Positions 27,076 through 36,205 of a stretch of 64,000 bases of DNA are shown here, piece by piece (position 1 is the stretch's first letter; every line of letters begins with the position of its first letter). A model generated the notes under the pieces. It was not told where the DNA came from. It was given only the letters and a program-made list of their open reading frames with translations, and ran no database searches. Source of the stretch: Brevundimonas poindexterae (GTDB lineage: Bacteria > Pseudomonadota > Alphaproteobacteria > Caulobacterales > Caulobacteraceae). The position numbers were made by a program, and so were the translations under genes. The stretch lies in NCBI RefSeq assembly GCF_020524625.1, contig NZ_JAIVLL010000003.1, positions 180,442-244,441 of the forward strand. Reading direction: 5' to 3'.

Positions 27076-28458
27076 ATGAAGTTCCCGACCCTTGCCGTTT
27101 CCGCTCTCGCCCTGGCCCTCACGGCCTGCGGAGCGCCGGACGATACCCGCGCCCAGGACAGTGTGTTCGAGCCCCCGGCCGAACGGGCGGTGCCGCGCGA
27201 TGCGGCCGAGGTGAAGGCCAGTTTCGCCCCGGTCGTGCGGGCGACGGCCCCGGCGGTGGTCAATATTTCCGCACGCGGCGTCCAGACCTATCGCGATCCC
27301 TTCTGGGGCCAGTTCCGTCAACAGCCCACCGGTTCGGTCGGGTCGGGCGTCATCGTGCGCGCCGACGGCATTGTGGTGACCAACAACCACGTCATCCAGG
27401 GCATGGACGAGATCACGGTCGGCCTGAATGACCGCCGCCAGTTCGCGGCCAAGGTGCTGCTGGCGGACGAGCGCTCGGACATCGCCGTCCTGCAGCTCCA
27501 GAATGTCGAGGAGCCGCTGCCGGTCCTGCGGATCGACACGGGCGAGGATCAGCAGATCGGCGATCTGGTGCTGGCGATCGGCAATCCGTTCGGGGTCGGC
27601 CAGACGGTGACCAACGGCATCATCTCGGCCCTCAACCGCACCGAGACCGGCATTTCGGATTCGGGCTCCTTCATCCAGACCGATGCGGCGATCAATCCGG
27701 GCAATTCCGGCGGGGCCTTGGTCGACATGGACGGTGACCTGATCGGCATCAACACCGCCATCTTCTCGCGCTCGGGCTCCTCGTCGGGCGTCGGCTTCGC
27801 CGTGCCCGCGACCATGGTCCAGCGCGTCGTCGATGCCGCGCTGGATGGTGAGACCAGTGTCGTCCGTCCCTGGCTGGGCGTGAAGGGCGAACCGCTCACG
27901 GCCGAAGAGGCCACGCGCATGGGGCTGGATCGTCCGCGCGGGCTCAAGGTCACCGACCTGTTCGCCAATGGCCCGGCCGCGCGGGCGGGCATTCGGGCCG
28001 GGGATGTGATCCTGTCGGTTGGCGGCAATGAGATCAACGACCAGGGCGGTCTGAACTTCCGCGTGGGCACCCGCGCCCCGGGCGATACGGTGGCCATTAC
28101 CCTGCTGCGGGACGGGCGCGAGCAGCGCATGAATGCCAGGGTTCAGCCGCTGCCGGGTGAGGTCAATCTTGAGGCGGCCGTCGTGATCCGGGAGGGCGCA
28201 CTGGCGGGTGCCCAGGTGCTGGCTCTCAATCCCGCCATCGCCGACCGCCTGCTGGGCGATCCGTTTGCCGAGGGGGTGATCGTCGGGGGGCTGACCCGCA
28301 ACTCGATTGCAGCCCGGCAGGGCTTCCGGCGCGGGGACATTATCGTCTCCGTCAACGGCCAGGCGGTGGATACGGCCGAAGATCTGGCTCAGCTACGCCG
28401 GGGCGCACAGGTGGTCATCCAGCGTGGCGGTCAGAGTCTGAACGGGACCATGCGCTGA
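27076..28458 (+). CDS. DegP/DegQ-type periplasmic serine endoprotease
   Basis: A 460-residue HtrA protein. The N-terminus MKFPTLAVSALALALTACG is a lipoprotein signal with lipobox LTAC, so it may be membrane-anchored, unlike soluble E. coli DegP. The catalytic triad is present: His in VVTNNHVIQG, Asp in ERSDIAVLQL, Ser in NPGNSGGALVDMDG. Two PDZ domains follow (about residues 255-350 and 375-460). It cleaves or holds misfolded envelope proteins. ATG 27076 is chosen because upstream in-frame codons do not fit a signal peptide. Confidence 0.93.
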   Translation: MKFPTLAVSALALALTACGAPDDTRAQDSVFEPPAERAVPRDAAEVKASFAPVVRATAPAVVNISARGVQTYRDPFWGQFRQQPTGSVGSGVIVRADGIVVTNNHVIQGMDEITVGLNDRRQFAAKVLLADERSDIAVLQLQNVEEPLPVLRIDTGEDQQIGDLVLAIGNPFGVGQTVTNGIISALNRTETGISDSGSFIQTDAAINPGNSGGALVDMDGDLIGINTAIFSRSGSSSGVGFAVPATMVQRVVDAALDGETSVVRPWLGVKGEPLTAEEATRMGLDRPRGLKVTDLFANGPAARAGIRAGDVILSVGGNEINDQGGLNFRVGTRAPGDTVAITLLRDGREQRMNARVQPLPGEVNLEAAVVIREGALAGAQVLALNPAIADRLLGDPFAEGVIVGGLTRNSIAARQGFRRGDIIVSVNGQAVDTAEDLAQLRRGAQVVIQRGGQSLNGTMR

Positions 28459-28466
28459 CGGGGGCA

Positions 28467-28880
28467 TCAGTCCCTGATCGGCGCCCCGATCGACCAGGTG
28501 TGGCCGAACGGGTCCGTCAGCCGGCCGTAACGATCGCCCCAGAACTGGTCGGCCAGCGGCATCACCGGAATGCCACCGGCGACGATGGCGCGGTTCCACC
28601 ATTCGTCGGCGTCATCGACCTGGAGGTGTAGGGCCACGCCCACCGGCTTGATGTCGGCCTCGCCGCCGTACTCCGGGAATTCGTCGGACAGGAAGATCAG
28701 GCCGCCGTTGATCTTCAGCCGGCTGTGCAGCAGCCGCTCGCCGTCGTCGGCCAGGTTGCGGAACAGCTCTTCGGCCCCGAAGGCGGCGCGATAGAATTCC
28801 ACGGCCGCCTGTCCGCCCCGCGACGGGATGGTCAGATAGGGGATCAGTCCGATCGGAGTGGGCGGGGCGGTCTCGGCCAT
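28467..28880 (-). CDS. VOC-family (glyoxalase/bleomycin resistance-like) protein
   Basis: A 137-residue protein of the PhnB-like VOC fold: IPYLTIPSRGGQAAVEFYRAAFGAEELFR, then LHSRLKINGGLIFLSDEFPEYGG and the closing DRYGRLTDPFGHTWSIGAPI. Members of this subgroup are metal-binding or degenerate; the substrate is unknown. Start at ATG 28880; the longer frame upstream enters the rarA promoter. Confidence 0.8.
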   Translation of the reverse strand: MAETAPPTPIGLIPYLTIPSRGGQAAVEFYRAAFGAEELFRNLADDGERLLHSRLKINGGLIFLSDEFPEYGGEADIKPVGVALHLQVDDADEWWNRAIVAGGIPVMPLADQFWGDRYGRLTDPFGHTWSIGAPIRD

Positions 28881-28924
28881 GAGATGTCCTTTGTCGCGGC
28901 GGTGTCCGGCCCCTACATAGGCCC

Positions 28925-30232
28925 ATGAGCGATCTTTTCGAAGCCTCGGGTATCCATCCCCCTGATGCGCCCCTGGCCGACCGCCTGCGTCCGACCACCC
29001 TCGACCAGGTGGTGGGGCAGGATCATTTGCTGGGCGAGGGCGGTCCGATCCGCCGCATGGTCGACAGCGGGCGCCTCGGCTCCATGATCCTGTGGGGCCC
29101 ACCCGGCACCGGCAAGACCACCATCGCCCGCCTTCTGGCGGCTGCGGCGGGCTATCAGTACCAGCAGATCAGTGCCGTCTTTTCCGGGGTCGCCGACCTG
29201 AAGAAGGCCTTCGAGGCGGCGCGGGCGCGCCGGGCTGCGGGCCAGTCGACCCTCTTGTTCGTCGACGAGATTCACCGCTTCAACCGCGCCCAGCAGGACG
29301 GATTCCTGCCGTTCGTGGAAGAGGGGATCGTCACCCTGGTGGGGGCAACGACCGAGAACCCGTCCTTCGAGCTGAACGGCGCCCTGCTGTCCCGCTCTCA
29401 GGTGTTCGTGCTGAAGCGGCTGGATGATGACGCGCTTGATCAACTGTTGACGCGTGCCGAGCGCGAGGAGGGCAAGCCCCTGCCGCTTACGCCGGAAGCG
29501 CGGCAGGCCCTGCTCGCGTTGGCCGACGGGGACGGGCGCTATCTGCTGACCATGTCCGAGGTGTTGTTCGGTCTGCCCGGTGAGGCCCCGCTGGATGTTC
29601 AGACCCTGGCCGGCACGCTTCAGAAGCGCGCGCCGGCTTACGATAAGAGCAGAGAAGAACACTATAACCTCATATCCGCGCTGCATAAATCGGTACGCGG
29701 ATCAGACCCGGATGCGGCCCTCTACTGGCTGGCGCGGATGCTGAACGGCGGTGAGGATCCGCTCTATCTGGCCCGCCGGATCGTGCGCATGGCGGTCGAG
29801 GACATCGGCGAGGCGGACCCCCTGTCGCTGCTGGTCGCCAATGCGGCCAAAGACACCTACGACTTCCTGGGCAGTCCCGAGGGCGAGCTGGCCCTGGCGC
29901 AGGCGGTTGTACATCTGGCCACGGCGCCCAAGTCCGTTGGCGTCTACGAGGCCTTCAAGGCGGCGAAGCGCGCGGCGGCCGAGACCGGCAGCCTGATGCC
30001 GCCCGCCCACATCCGGAATGCCCCGACCAAGCTCATGAAGTCGCTCGGCTACGGCAAGGGCTATCAGTACGACCCCGATACGCCCGAGGGGTTCTCCGGC
30101 GCCAACTACTTCCCCGACGAGATGGAGCGCCGCGTCTTCTACAAGCCGAAAGGCGAGGGTCACGAGGCCAAGGTCAAGGACCGCCTCGAACGCTGGGCGG
30201 CCCTCCGGGATCAGATGAAGGACGCGACCTGA
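28925..30232 (+). CDS. rarA: Replication-associated recombination protein A (AAA+ ATPase)
   Basis: A 435-residue RarA/MgsA homologue. It carries Walker [10 protein letters not shown], Walker [12 protein letters not shown], sensor 1 [12 protein letters not shown] and the C-terminal MgsA_C region ([27 protein letters not shown]). RarA binds SSB and single-stranded DNA and acts at stalled replication forks. Start [21 protein letters not shown] matches family N-termini. Confidence 0.95.
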   Translation: MSDLFEASGIHPPDAPLADRLRPTTLDQVVGQDHLLGEGGPIRRMVDSGRLGSMILWGPPGTGKTTIARLLAAAAGYQYQQISAVFSGVADLKKAFEAARARRAAGQSTLLFVDEIHRFNRAQQDGFLPFVEEGIVTLVGATTENPSFELNGALLSRSQVFVLKRLDDDALDQLLTRAEREEGKPLPLTPEARQALLALADGDGRYLLTMSEVLFGLPGEAPLDVQTLAGTLQKRAPAYDKSREEHYNLISALHKSVRGSDPDAALYWLARMLNGGEDPLYLARRIVRMAVEDIGEADPLSLLVANAAKDTYDFLGSPEGELALAQAVVHLATAPKSVGVYEAFKAAKRAAAETGSLMPPAHIRNAPTKLMKSLGYGKGYQYDPDTPEGFSGANYFPDEMERRVFYKPKGEGHEAKVKDRLERWAALRDQMKDAT

Positions 30233-30326
30233 GCCCGGCTCCGGATTTCGTGACTTCCTCAGGCTTCGCTCATGTCGCTCATCGTCCATCGCTCCATAAG
30301 GCGCTCTTCCAGAGGGAGGGCGCCAA

Positions 30327-31139
30327 ATGACGGACACCATTCATTCGACAGGGGCAGTGTCGGAGGGCCGGGCCCTCTGCCAGAGCTGGCTGGTCGGTCT
30401 CAGCGTCGTTCTCGCCATACTCGCGGTCGGGCTTCTGGGAGCGGCGCAACTGACCCCGTGGCACTCCGACCCTGACGCCTATTTTGCCGAGCTCAACACC
30501 ATAAGGTCGGAGCTTTACGGTCGAACGGACGACGCCAACGCCGACGGCACCGCGACGGGGAAAAGGGGAGATTTCCGCTACGCCTCGGCAGCCTTCCACG
30601 CCAATCAGGACAGGTACCGGACGAACAAGTGGCTTTACGCGGATCTTGGCTATTCCTCGGCGGCGTGGGCCTGTCTTCTTTCGCTGGTCTCCGTATTCAA
30701 TCCCGGACTGCAGTCCAGTCGCAGTCTCGTCGCTCTGGTCCCGGCGTCTCTCGCCGTGGTCGGGCTGACGGTACTCGGAAGTGTTGCGTCCGCCCTTCAA
30801 TCATCGGGGCGCTATCAGGTGCCCGAATGGGCCGACTCCCTCGCTATTCCCTTGTTTGGCAGCATCATCATCGGCGCATTTGTTATGCCGATTGTGCTCG
30901 CTTTTGCCCTGGCGCCGCTCCTGACCCGGCGCAGTCCGACGAGTCTGTTGGCAATTCGGGGGCGTGGCTGGTGGACCGCGATCCCTGTGACCACGATCTA
31001 TGCGGGCCCTGTCGTCGTGGGCATTCTGGTCCAGGTCACGGTAGTCGAAGCAGGCGGTTGGGCGATCTCGCTGGCAGGTGCGATCCTGGTCTGGCTCATG
31101 CTCAACGCGCGGGCCATCTGGCTGGGGCGTCGGACATGA
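30327..31139 (+). CDS. Multi-pass membrane protein of unknown function
   Basis: A 270-residue protein with about six hydrophobic segments (residues 22-42, 110-128, 137-157, 175-198, 218-236, 243-260). A soluble loop of about 60 residues (WHSDPDAYFAELNTIRSELYG) lies between the first two. No transporter or enzyme motif was recognised. Ribosome site GGGAGGG precedes the ATG. Its codon use is visibly less GC3-biased than that of neighbours (rarA, RluA-type gene), a possible sign of later acquisition. Confidence 0.62.
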   Translation: MTDTIHSTGAVSEGRALCQSWLVGLSVVLAILAVGLLGAAQLTPWHSDPDAYFAELNTIRSELYGRTDDANADGTATGKRGDFRYASAAFHANQDRYRTNKWLYADLGYSSAAWACLLSLVSVFNPGLQSSRSLVALVPASLAVVGLTVLGSVASALQSSGRYQVPEWADSLAIPLFGSIIIGAFVMPIVLAFALAPLLTRRSPTSLLAIRGRGWWTAIPVTTIYAGPVVVGILVQVTVVEAGGWAISLAGAILVWLMLNARAIWLGRRT

Positions 31140-31210
31140 CGTTCGAGAAGCGTTGCCGTTTTCAGAGATCGGCGTAACCTCACCTGCGTCAACCTTGGGA
31201 GGGGAGAGAC

Positions 31211-31642
31211 ATGAACGCGATGACGGTAAGGACGCCTTGGCACCTGTGGGCCGTGGGCGCGGTAGCGTTACTCTGGAATGGCTACGGCGGCTTCGACTAC
31301 ATAATGACCCAGACGCAGAACGCGGGCTATCTGGCCCAGTTCACGGAAGAGCAGCGGGCCTATTTCGAAAGCTTCCCGATGTGGATGGAGGCTGTCTGGG
31401 CCATCGGCGTCTGGGGCGGCGTGTTGGCCTCGATCCTGCTTTTGCTTCGCAGCAAATGGGCCTTCCCCGCCTTTCTGGCTTCGCTGATCGCCTTCGTCAT
31501 CAGCGTCGTCTACGGCCAGATGTCAGGCGCGGGCGACATCATGGGCCCGACGGGCATGATCTTCAGCGCCGTCATCTTCCTGCTGGGCCTCGGCTTCGTG
31601 ATGTACAGCCGGATGATGGCCCGCAAGGGCGTCCTGCGCTGA
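31211..31642 (+). CDS. Four-helix membrane protein, hypothetical
   Basis: A 143-residue protein with four hydrophobic helices (about residues 12-28, 60-80, 84-104, 112-132). The loop after helix 1 contains YIMTQTQNAGYLAQFTEEQRAYFESFPMW, a motif recurring in alphaproteobacterial membrane proteins of unknown function. Ribosome site GGGAGGGGAG just upstream. It may be paired with the preceding membrane protein, 71 bases upstream, but no function can be assigned. Confidence 0.65.
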   Translation: MNAMTVRTPWHLWAVGAVALLWNGYGGFDYIMTQTQNAGYLAQFTEEQRAYFESFPMWMEAVWAIGVWGGVLASILLLLRSKWAFPAFLASLIAFVISVVYGQMSGAGDIMGPTGMIFSAVIFLLGLGFVMYSRMMARKGVLR

Positions 31643-31685
31643 CCTGACGGCTGACGGGCGCGCCGGAATGGCCTAAGCGAGTGCG

Positions 31686-32474
31686 GTGAGTTTCCAGCCG
31701 CCCGTCACCCTGTCCGCTGAGGAGATCGCCGCCGTCCGGGCGTCGGTGGTGTTCGAGGACGCCCATGTTCTGGTGCTGAACAAGCCGGCGGGCCTGTCCA
31801 GCCAGGGCGGGCGCATCAAGACCAATACGCTGGACGACCTGTTGTGGGCCTTTGCCCGCTCGAACGGCAAGCGGCCGCATCTGGTGCATCGGCTGGATCG
31901 CGATACCTCGGGCGTCATTCTGGCGGCGAAGACCAAGCCGGCGGCGGGCTTTCTGGGCAAGGCCATCCAGAACCGCAAACTCACCAAGACCTATCTGGCG
32001 CTGGTCGAAACGCCGCCGCCGCAGGACCGGGGCGTGATCCGACGGGCCCTGTTGCGCCAGGAAATCGGCCGCGAGAGCTATATGCGGGCCGTGCCTGATG
32101 ACACGCCGGGTGCCCAGCCGTCCGAGAGCCGCTACCGCGTGCTGGCGCGGAACGATCAGGCGGCGCTGGTCGAGCTGGAGCCGTATACCGGGCGGATGCA
32201 CCAGCTGCGGGTGCACATGGCCGATCTGGGCAGTCCGCTGGTCGGCGACGTCCGCTATGGCGGGGCGTTGACGCTGGGCGGAGCTAAGGCCGAACGGCTC
32301 ATGCTGCATGCCGCCCGCCTGCGCTTCCCGCACCCCGAGGGGGGGCTGGGGGATGTCACGGCGCCCCTGCCGGAAGATTTCCGCCGGGCCATGGCTGCGG
32401 CCGACCTGTCGCTGCCGGAACGAAGCGCGGAAACAGGCGCTGTTTCGGAACAGAATGGAGGAGACATCCGATGA
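31686..32474 (+). CDS. RluA-family RNA pseudouridine synthase (no S4 domain)
   Basis: A 262-residue pseudouridine synthase. The catalytic motif is LVHRLDRDTSGVILAA with the nucleophilic Asp, preceded by VLVLNKPAGLSSQGG and followed by YTGRMHQLRVHMADLGSPLVGD. It lacks the S4 RNA-binding domain that the second family member at 35216 has, so it may modify tRNA or rRNA like RluA/TruC. Start is GTG at 31686. Its stop overlaps the lipoprotein gene by four bases. Confidence 0.9.
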   Translation: MSFQPPVTLSAEEIAAVRASVVFEDAHVLVLNKPAGLSSQGGRIKTNTLDDLLWAFARSNGKRPHLVHRLDRDTSGVILAAKTKPAAGFLGKAIQNRKLTKTYLALVETPPPQDRGVIRRALLRQEIGRESYMRAVPDDTPGAQPSESRYRVLARNDQAALVELEPYTGRMHQLRVHMADLGSPLVGDVRYGGALTLGGAKAERLMLHAARLRFPHPEGGLGDVTAPLPEDFRRAMAAADLSLPERSAETGAVSEQNGGDIR

Positions 32475-32980
32475 CGTTCACCCGTTTTATCCGGCCGGCG
32501 GCTGTGGCGATGGTCGGCGCGTCCGTGCTGGCGCTGGGCGCCTGCGCCAGCCTCGCCCCTTATGGCCCCCAGGGCGGGCCGGGCAGGCAGGGTTATGCCG
32601 AAACCGCGATCGAGACCAACCGCTACCGCGTAACCTACAACGGCGTGGGCGACCCCGCACCCGTGGCGGACTATGCCCTGCTGCGCGCCGCCGAGCTGAC
32701 GCTTGAGCGCGGCTTTGACTGGTTCGAGGTCACCCAGCGCTGGACGGATGGTCGGCTGGATCCGCGCGGTGGGGTGCGCCCGACCGTGTCGATCGGCGCC
32801 GGCTCAAGCCGCTATGGTGGCTATTCCAGCTCGGGCGTCGGTGTCGGCGTGGGCCTGAACCTGACCGGACCGGGCGCCACCTCGACCACGCTCGAGGTCG
32901 TGATGGGGCAGGGGCAAAAGCCGGATCGGCCGAGCGCCTATGACGCGCGCGAAGTGACCCGCGCCCTGGGCCGCTACTAG
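32471..32980 (+). CDS. Lipoprotein of the CC0125/CC1285-like group
   Basis: A 169-residue lipoprotein with lipobox LGAC (signal MTFTRFIRPAAVAMVGASVLALGAC). The mature protein has ETNRYRVTYNGVGDPAPVADYALLRAAELTLERGFDWFEV, which resembles a conserved domain of Caulobacteraceae lipoproteins, and a Gly/Ser-rich stretch (SSRYGGYSSSGVGVGVGL). The family function is unknown. It is coupled to the RluA-type gene by an ATGA overlap and converges with 32984. Confidence 0.72.
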   Translation: MTFTRFIRPAAVAMVGASVLALGACASLAPYGPQGGPGRQGYAETAIETNRYRVTYNGVGDPAPVADYALLRAAELTLERGFDWFEVTQRWTDGRLDPRGGVRPTVSIGAGSSRYGGYSSSGVGVGVGLNLTGPGATSTTLEVVMGQGQKPDRPSAYDAREVTRALGRY

Positions 32981-32983
32981 AGC

Positions 32984-34186
32984 CTAGCGACCGCGCGTCA
33001 GGGCCCGGTATTCGACCAGGCGCTCCTTGTCGCGCCGCACCTGGTCGGCAACGGCATTGTCGACGTCGAGCGAGGCGTAGCGCACCCAGCTCTCGGCGCC
33101 CAGCTTGTCCTGGATGGCGCCGACCGGGGTCTGCCAGCGGAAGTAGGACAGGACGCTGATCGCCACGCCGACGATCACCGCCAGGGCCTGCAGGCCGCGG
33201 AAGGCAGTCGCATCGATGGGCGGGGGCTGCTGGGCGAAGATGATCAGCCAGACGATCAGGATCAGCGGGGTCACGATGCGCGACACCCAGCGCGTCCAGT
33301 AGCGCTCGCGACGAACCCGCCACAGCTCCATCTGCACGTATTTTTCGAGGTACTCCATCCGCGCACCGATCCACATGGTGAGGCGGGTCAGGTAGAGCGC
33401 GCGCTGCCCCCAGCCCTTGCCGTCCATCTGGTACTGGGTCTCGGCCTGGTCGGCCATGGCCCGGGCCGAGGTGAACAGGTTCTGCAGCTCGCGGGTCTGC
33501 TGCACGATCTCGCGAGACAGCTGATAGGAGTCATTTTCCAGGCGGAAGCGGTACTGGATGAACAGGATGGCCTGCAGCACCCAGTAGACACCGAGCGTCA
33601 GCACCATGCCGCCGGCCGCCAACCCCAGGCCGATCGGGCGCGATCCCGTCCACTCCGCGAACCAGGTCGGTCCCAGTGTCGCCATCAGGGTCAGGGCCAC
33701 AAGCGCCAGCGCCTGGGTGATCCGCTTGACGCCGACGTGCACCATCAGGGCTGCAAAGACGCCCCGGCCATAGTCGTGGATATGGCTGCGCAGCGGCATG
33801 TCGACCGGGAAACGCTCGTTGATCTGACGCGTGAAGAGCACGTGGAAGCGATCGGGCTTTCCGTCCTTTTCCCAGAACGGAAAGATATCCAGCGCCTGGT
33901 TGTAGTACTCGTCGATGTGAGCCGACACCATGGCCAGCTCTTCGGGGTCATGGGAGAAATAGCTGCTGTCCTGGATCGGCTTCAGTATGCCGTCGGCGGT
34001 GCGCATGTGCGCGTCGCGGCGCGGCGGCCGGGCCGAGGGAGCTTCCCGATTTTCGACGTCAGCGGCCCCGGGCGGGGGCGCATTGGGGGCCGGATGCGGC
34101 GCATGAGCCGGGGTCTCGGCGACCGGACCGGTCATCGGCGCAGGCTCGGAGCCCAGAGGCGGTGGCGGCGGCGTATGGTCGGTCAT
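32984..34186 (-). CDS. Membrane protein with proline-rich N-terminus, function unknown
   Basis: A 400-residue protein I do not recognise. Residues 1-55 are disordered and Pro/Ala-rich. A cytosolic segment with PFWEKDGKPDRFHVLFTRQINERFPVDMPLRSHIHDYGRG follows. Two helices lie near residues 157-173 and 185-215, a long probably coiled-coil helix (QLSREIVQQTRELQNLFTSARAMADQAETQYQ) in the middle, then two more helices near 305-325 and 331-350. This layout suggests an oligomeric membrane protein or mechanosensor-like scaffold, but that is speculation. The palindrome at 34206-34221 lies just upstream. Confidence 0.6.
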   Translation of the reverse strand: MTDHTPPPPPLGSEPAPMTGPVAETPAHAPHPAPNAPPPGAADVENREAPSARPPRRDAHMRTADGILKPIQDSSYFSHDPEELAMVSAHIDEYYNQALDIFPFWEKDGKPDRFHVLFTRQINERFPVDMPLRSHIHDYGRGVFAALMVHVGVKRITQALALVALTLMATLGPTWFAEWTGSRPIGLGLAAGGMVLTLGVYWVLQAILFIQYRFRLENDSYQLSREIVQQTRELQNLFTSARAMADQAETQYQMDGKGWGQRALYLTRLTMWIGARMEYLEKYVQMELWRVRRERYWTRWVSRIVTPLILIVWLIIFAQQPPPIDATAFRGLQALAVIVGVAISVLSYFRWQTPVGAIQDKLGAESWVRYASLDVDNAVADQVRRDKERLVEYRALTRGR

Positions 34187-34205
34187 GGTCGAAACAGCCC
34201 AGCTT

Positions 34206-34221
34206 TACTGACCGGTCAGTA
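34206..34221. promoter_or_regulatory. Perfect 16-bp palindrome upstream of 34186
   Basis: TACTGACCGGTCAGTA is its own reverse complement over all 16 bases and lies 20 bases upstream of the ATG of the membrane protein. The TGAC...GTCA arrangement is typical of TetR-family operators. No regulator gene is adjacent, so the ligand and regulator are unknown. Confidence 0.5.
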
Positions 34222-34331
34222 TCGCAGATCACGCCCTCCGGCCACCGGCGTTCTCCCGACGCACGAAACCGGTGCGCCTGAATTAACCATCGTCGGGGAG
34301 GGGCCGTTCCGGCAAGTGAAGTTTTGGACAG

Positions 34332-34775
34332 TCAAACCAGCGGCCAGCGCGCCATGGCTGCGGCGGCGACCACCAGCAGGATCAGGAGCCCCGTTTCCAG
34401 ACGCAGACAGCGCAGCACGCCGGCCCTTTGCGCGGCGGTCGGCTGGAACTCGGGATTGGCACGTGCCGCCTTCGCCCAGCGCATGAAGGCGACGGTCGGG
34501 AGTATGGAAATCAGGCCGATCGCCGCGAACAGGCCCATCTTGGTCCAGAAGGCCGGGTTGTCGCGATAGAAGGCCCAGCCCTTCGCGCCCCACAGCACAC
34601 GGGTCACGCCGACGACGATGACCAGCACGGCCGTGATCCCGTAGCCTGCGTCCAGCCGCACCAGCCGTCGGACATCGATCACCGGCGCCCGCATGAGTGC
34701 CAGCTCCATGGCCAGCATGATGGCCAGGCCGAACACCAGCACATGGTGCAGTGCTGCCATTCCAAAATCGTGCAT
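34332..34775 (-). CDS. DUF2214-family membrane protein
   Basis: A 147-residue protein with four predicted membrane helices and the conserved features LHHVLVFGLAIMLAMELALMR, VRRLVRLDAGYGITAVLVIVVGVTRV and YRDNPAFWTKMGLF of the DUF2214 family. Some relatives are discussed as haem-binding four-helix proteins because of conserved His residues; here H9 and H10 are visible. Function not established. ATG at 34775; divergent from crcB with only 48 bases between. Confidence 0.75.
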   Translation of the reverse strand: MHDFGMAALHHVLVFGLAIMLAMELALMRAPVIDVRRLVRLDAGYGITAVLVIVVGVTRVLWGAKGWAFYRDNPAFWTKMGLFAAIGLISILPTVAFMRWAKAARANPEFQPTAAQRAGVLRCLRLETGLLILLVVAAAAMARWPLV

Positions 34776-34805
34776 GAGCCCCCGCCCTTCGCTTCCCCGT
34801 TCCAA

Positions 34806-34817
34806 GGCTATATAGCC
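34806..34817. promoter_or_regulatory. 12-bp palindrome in the DUF2214/crcB divergent promoter
   Basis: GGCTATATAGCC is a perfect palindrome located in the only 48-base space between the two divergent starts. Its centre TATATA could serve as a -10 element for both directions. Confidence 0.3.
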
Positions 34818-34823
34818 CACCCC

Positions 34824-35219
34824 ATGATTCGTTTCATGCTCGTCGCGGCCGGAGGATTCCTCGGGGCCATGGCCCGGTACGGGGTCGGAACCGTGTTGCA
34901 GCGCTGGATGCCGACGGCTGCATGGCCCTGGCCGACCTTTGGCGTGAATGTCGCCGGGGGCCTGCTGATGGGGCTGCTGGCGGGATGGCTGGCGCAGCGG
35001 GGCGGGTCGCACTCCGACACCTGGCGTCTGCTGGTCGGTGTAGGCGTTCTGGGCGGGTTCACCACCTTCTCCGCCTTTTCGCTGGAGGTGGCCCTGATGA
35101 TGGAGCGGCGCCAGCTGGCCCTCGCAGCCCTCTACGCGGTGGGCTCGGTCGTTCTGTCTGTCGTGGCCCTGTTCGTAGGGCTCTGGATCATGCGCCGTAT
35201 GGCGGGAGGCGTGCTGTGA
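34824..35219 (+). CDS. crcB: Fluoride ion exporter CrcB/Fluc
   Basis: A 131-residue four-helix Fluc channel. The diagnostic motifs are GGFLGAMARYGVG, PTFGVNVAGGLLMG (with the pore Asn), and GVLGGFTTFSAFSLEVALMM with the phenylalanine box and sodium-site threonines. It works as an antiparallel homodimer exporting F-, consistent with a single crcB gene. No fluoride riboswitch is visible in the 48 bases upstream. Its stop overlaps the next gene's GTG start (GTGA), so it leads a four-gene operon. Confidence 0.93.
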   Translation: MIRFMLVAAGGFLGAMARYGVGTVLQRWMPTAAWPWPTFGVNVAGGLLMGLLAGWLAQRGGSHSDTWRLLVGVGVLGGFTTFSAFSLEVALMMERRQLALAALYAVGSVVLSVVALFVGLWIMRRMAGGVL

Positions 35220-36205
35220 GCCGCGAAGTGAAGACCCTGCCTGTCGCCGCTGAGGAAGACGGCATACGCCTGGACCGCTGGATCCGCCGACGCTGGCCGC
35301 ATGTCTCGCACATCCAGGTCCAGAAGCTGGCCCGGTCGGGGCAGATCCGCGTCGACGGCTCGCGCGCCCGCCCGGAGGATCGGCTGGCTGCCGGGTCGAT
35401 GATCCGCGTGCCGCCGATCCCCGAGCAGAAGGAAAAGGTGCCGGGCGAGCGCAAGGCGCTGAACCCGCGCGATGCGGCCTATGCCCGCTCGCTGGTCATC
35501 TTTGAGGACGAGCTGGTCATCGTGCTGAACAAGCCGCACGGTCTGGCGGTGCAAGGCGGTACCAAGACCTCGCGCCACGTCGATGGCTTGCTGTCGGCCT
35601 GGGGCGAGGGGATGGAGCGCCCCCGTCTGGTTCACCGGCTGGACCGCGACACGACGGGCGTCCTGCTGCTCGGCAAGGGACCCGAGGCGGCCAAGCGGCT
35701 GGCCGGCGCCTTTGCCCGGCGCCAGGCCAAGAAGACCTACTGGGCCCTGGTCGCGGGAACGCCCAAGCCAGCCGCCGGGCGGATCGAGCTGCCGCTGAAG
35801 AAGACCGGCATCAACGACTTCGAGATGATGCGGCCGGCCGATATCAAGGAGCATGGGGCGGAAACGGCAGAGACAGCCTTTGCCACGGTCTCGCGCGCGG
35901 GACAGAAGGTGGCGTGGATGGCCCTGCGCCCGTTCACGGGGCGGACGCACCAGCTGCGGGCGCACATGAAGGCGATCGGCCACCCGATCCTGGGCGACCC
36001 CAAATACGGCGACGAGACTTCGGCGGCCCTGTCGGGCGGGCTGAAGCTGCAACTGCATGCCCGCAGGATCGAGCTGGATCACCCGGGCGGGGGCAAGCTG
36101 ATCGTCGAGGCGCCCCTGAGCCCCGAGATGAAGGTCGGCTTCGAGAATTTCGGCTTCGTGGAGGATGAGTCCGATCACGACCCGTTCGCGGGTGTGCGGC
36201 GCTAG
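35216..36205 (+). CDS. RluC-type 23S rRNA pseudouridine synthase (with S4 domain)
   Basis: A 329-residue RluA-family enzyme. An N-terminal S4 domain is visible (GIRLDRWIRRRWPHVSHIQVQKLARSGQIRVDG), then LVIVLNKPHGLAVQGG, the catalytic LVHRLDRDTTGVLLL, and the RTHQLRAHM motif. This architecture fits RluC/RluD enzymes acting on 23S rRNA; the exact target base cannot be fixed. The start is GTG at 35216, overlapping the crcB stop. Confidence 0.9.
   Translation: MSREVKTLPVAAEEDGIRLDRWIRRRWPHVSHIQVQKLARSGQIRVDGSRARPEDRLAAGSMIRVPPIPEQKEKVPGERKALNPRDAAYARSLVIFEDELVIVLNKPHGLAVQGGTKTSRHVDGLLSAWGEGMERPRLVHRLDRDTTGVLLLGKGPEAAKRLAGAFARRQAKKTYWALVAGTPKPAAGRIELPLKKTGINDFEMMRPADIKEHGAETAETAFATVSRAGQKVAWMALRPFTGRTHQLRAHMKAIGHPILGDPKYGDETSAALSGGLKLQLHARRIELDHPGGGKLIVEAPLSPEMKVGFENFGFVEDESDHDPFAGVRR

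Noticed and set aside
34776..34823. Fluoride riboswitch before crcB
   Set aside because: Only 48 bases separate the divergent starts, and no crcB-motif aptamer pairs or sequence was found.
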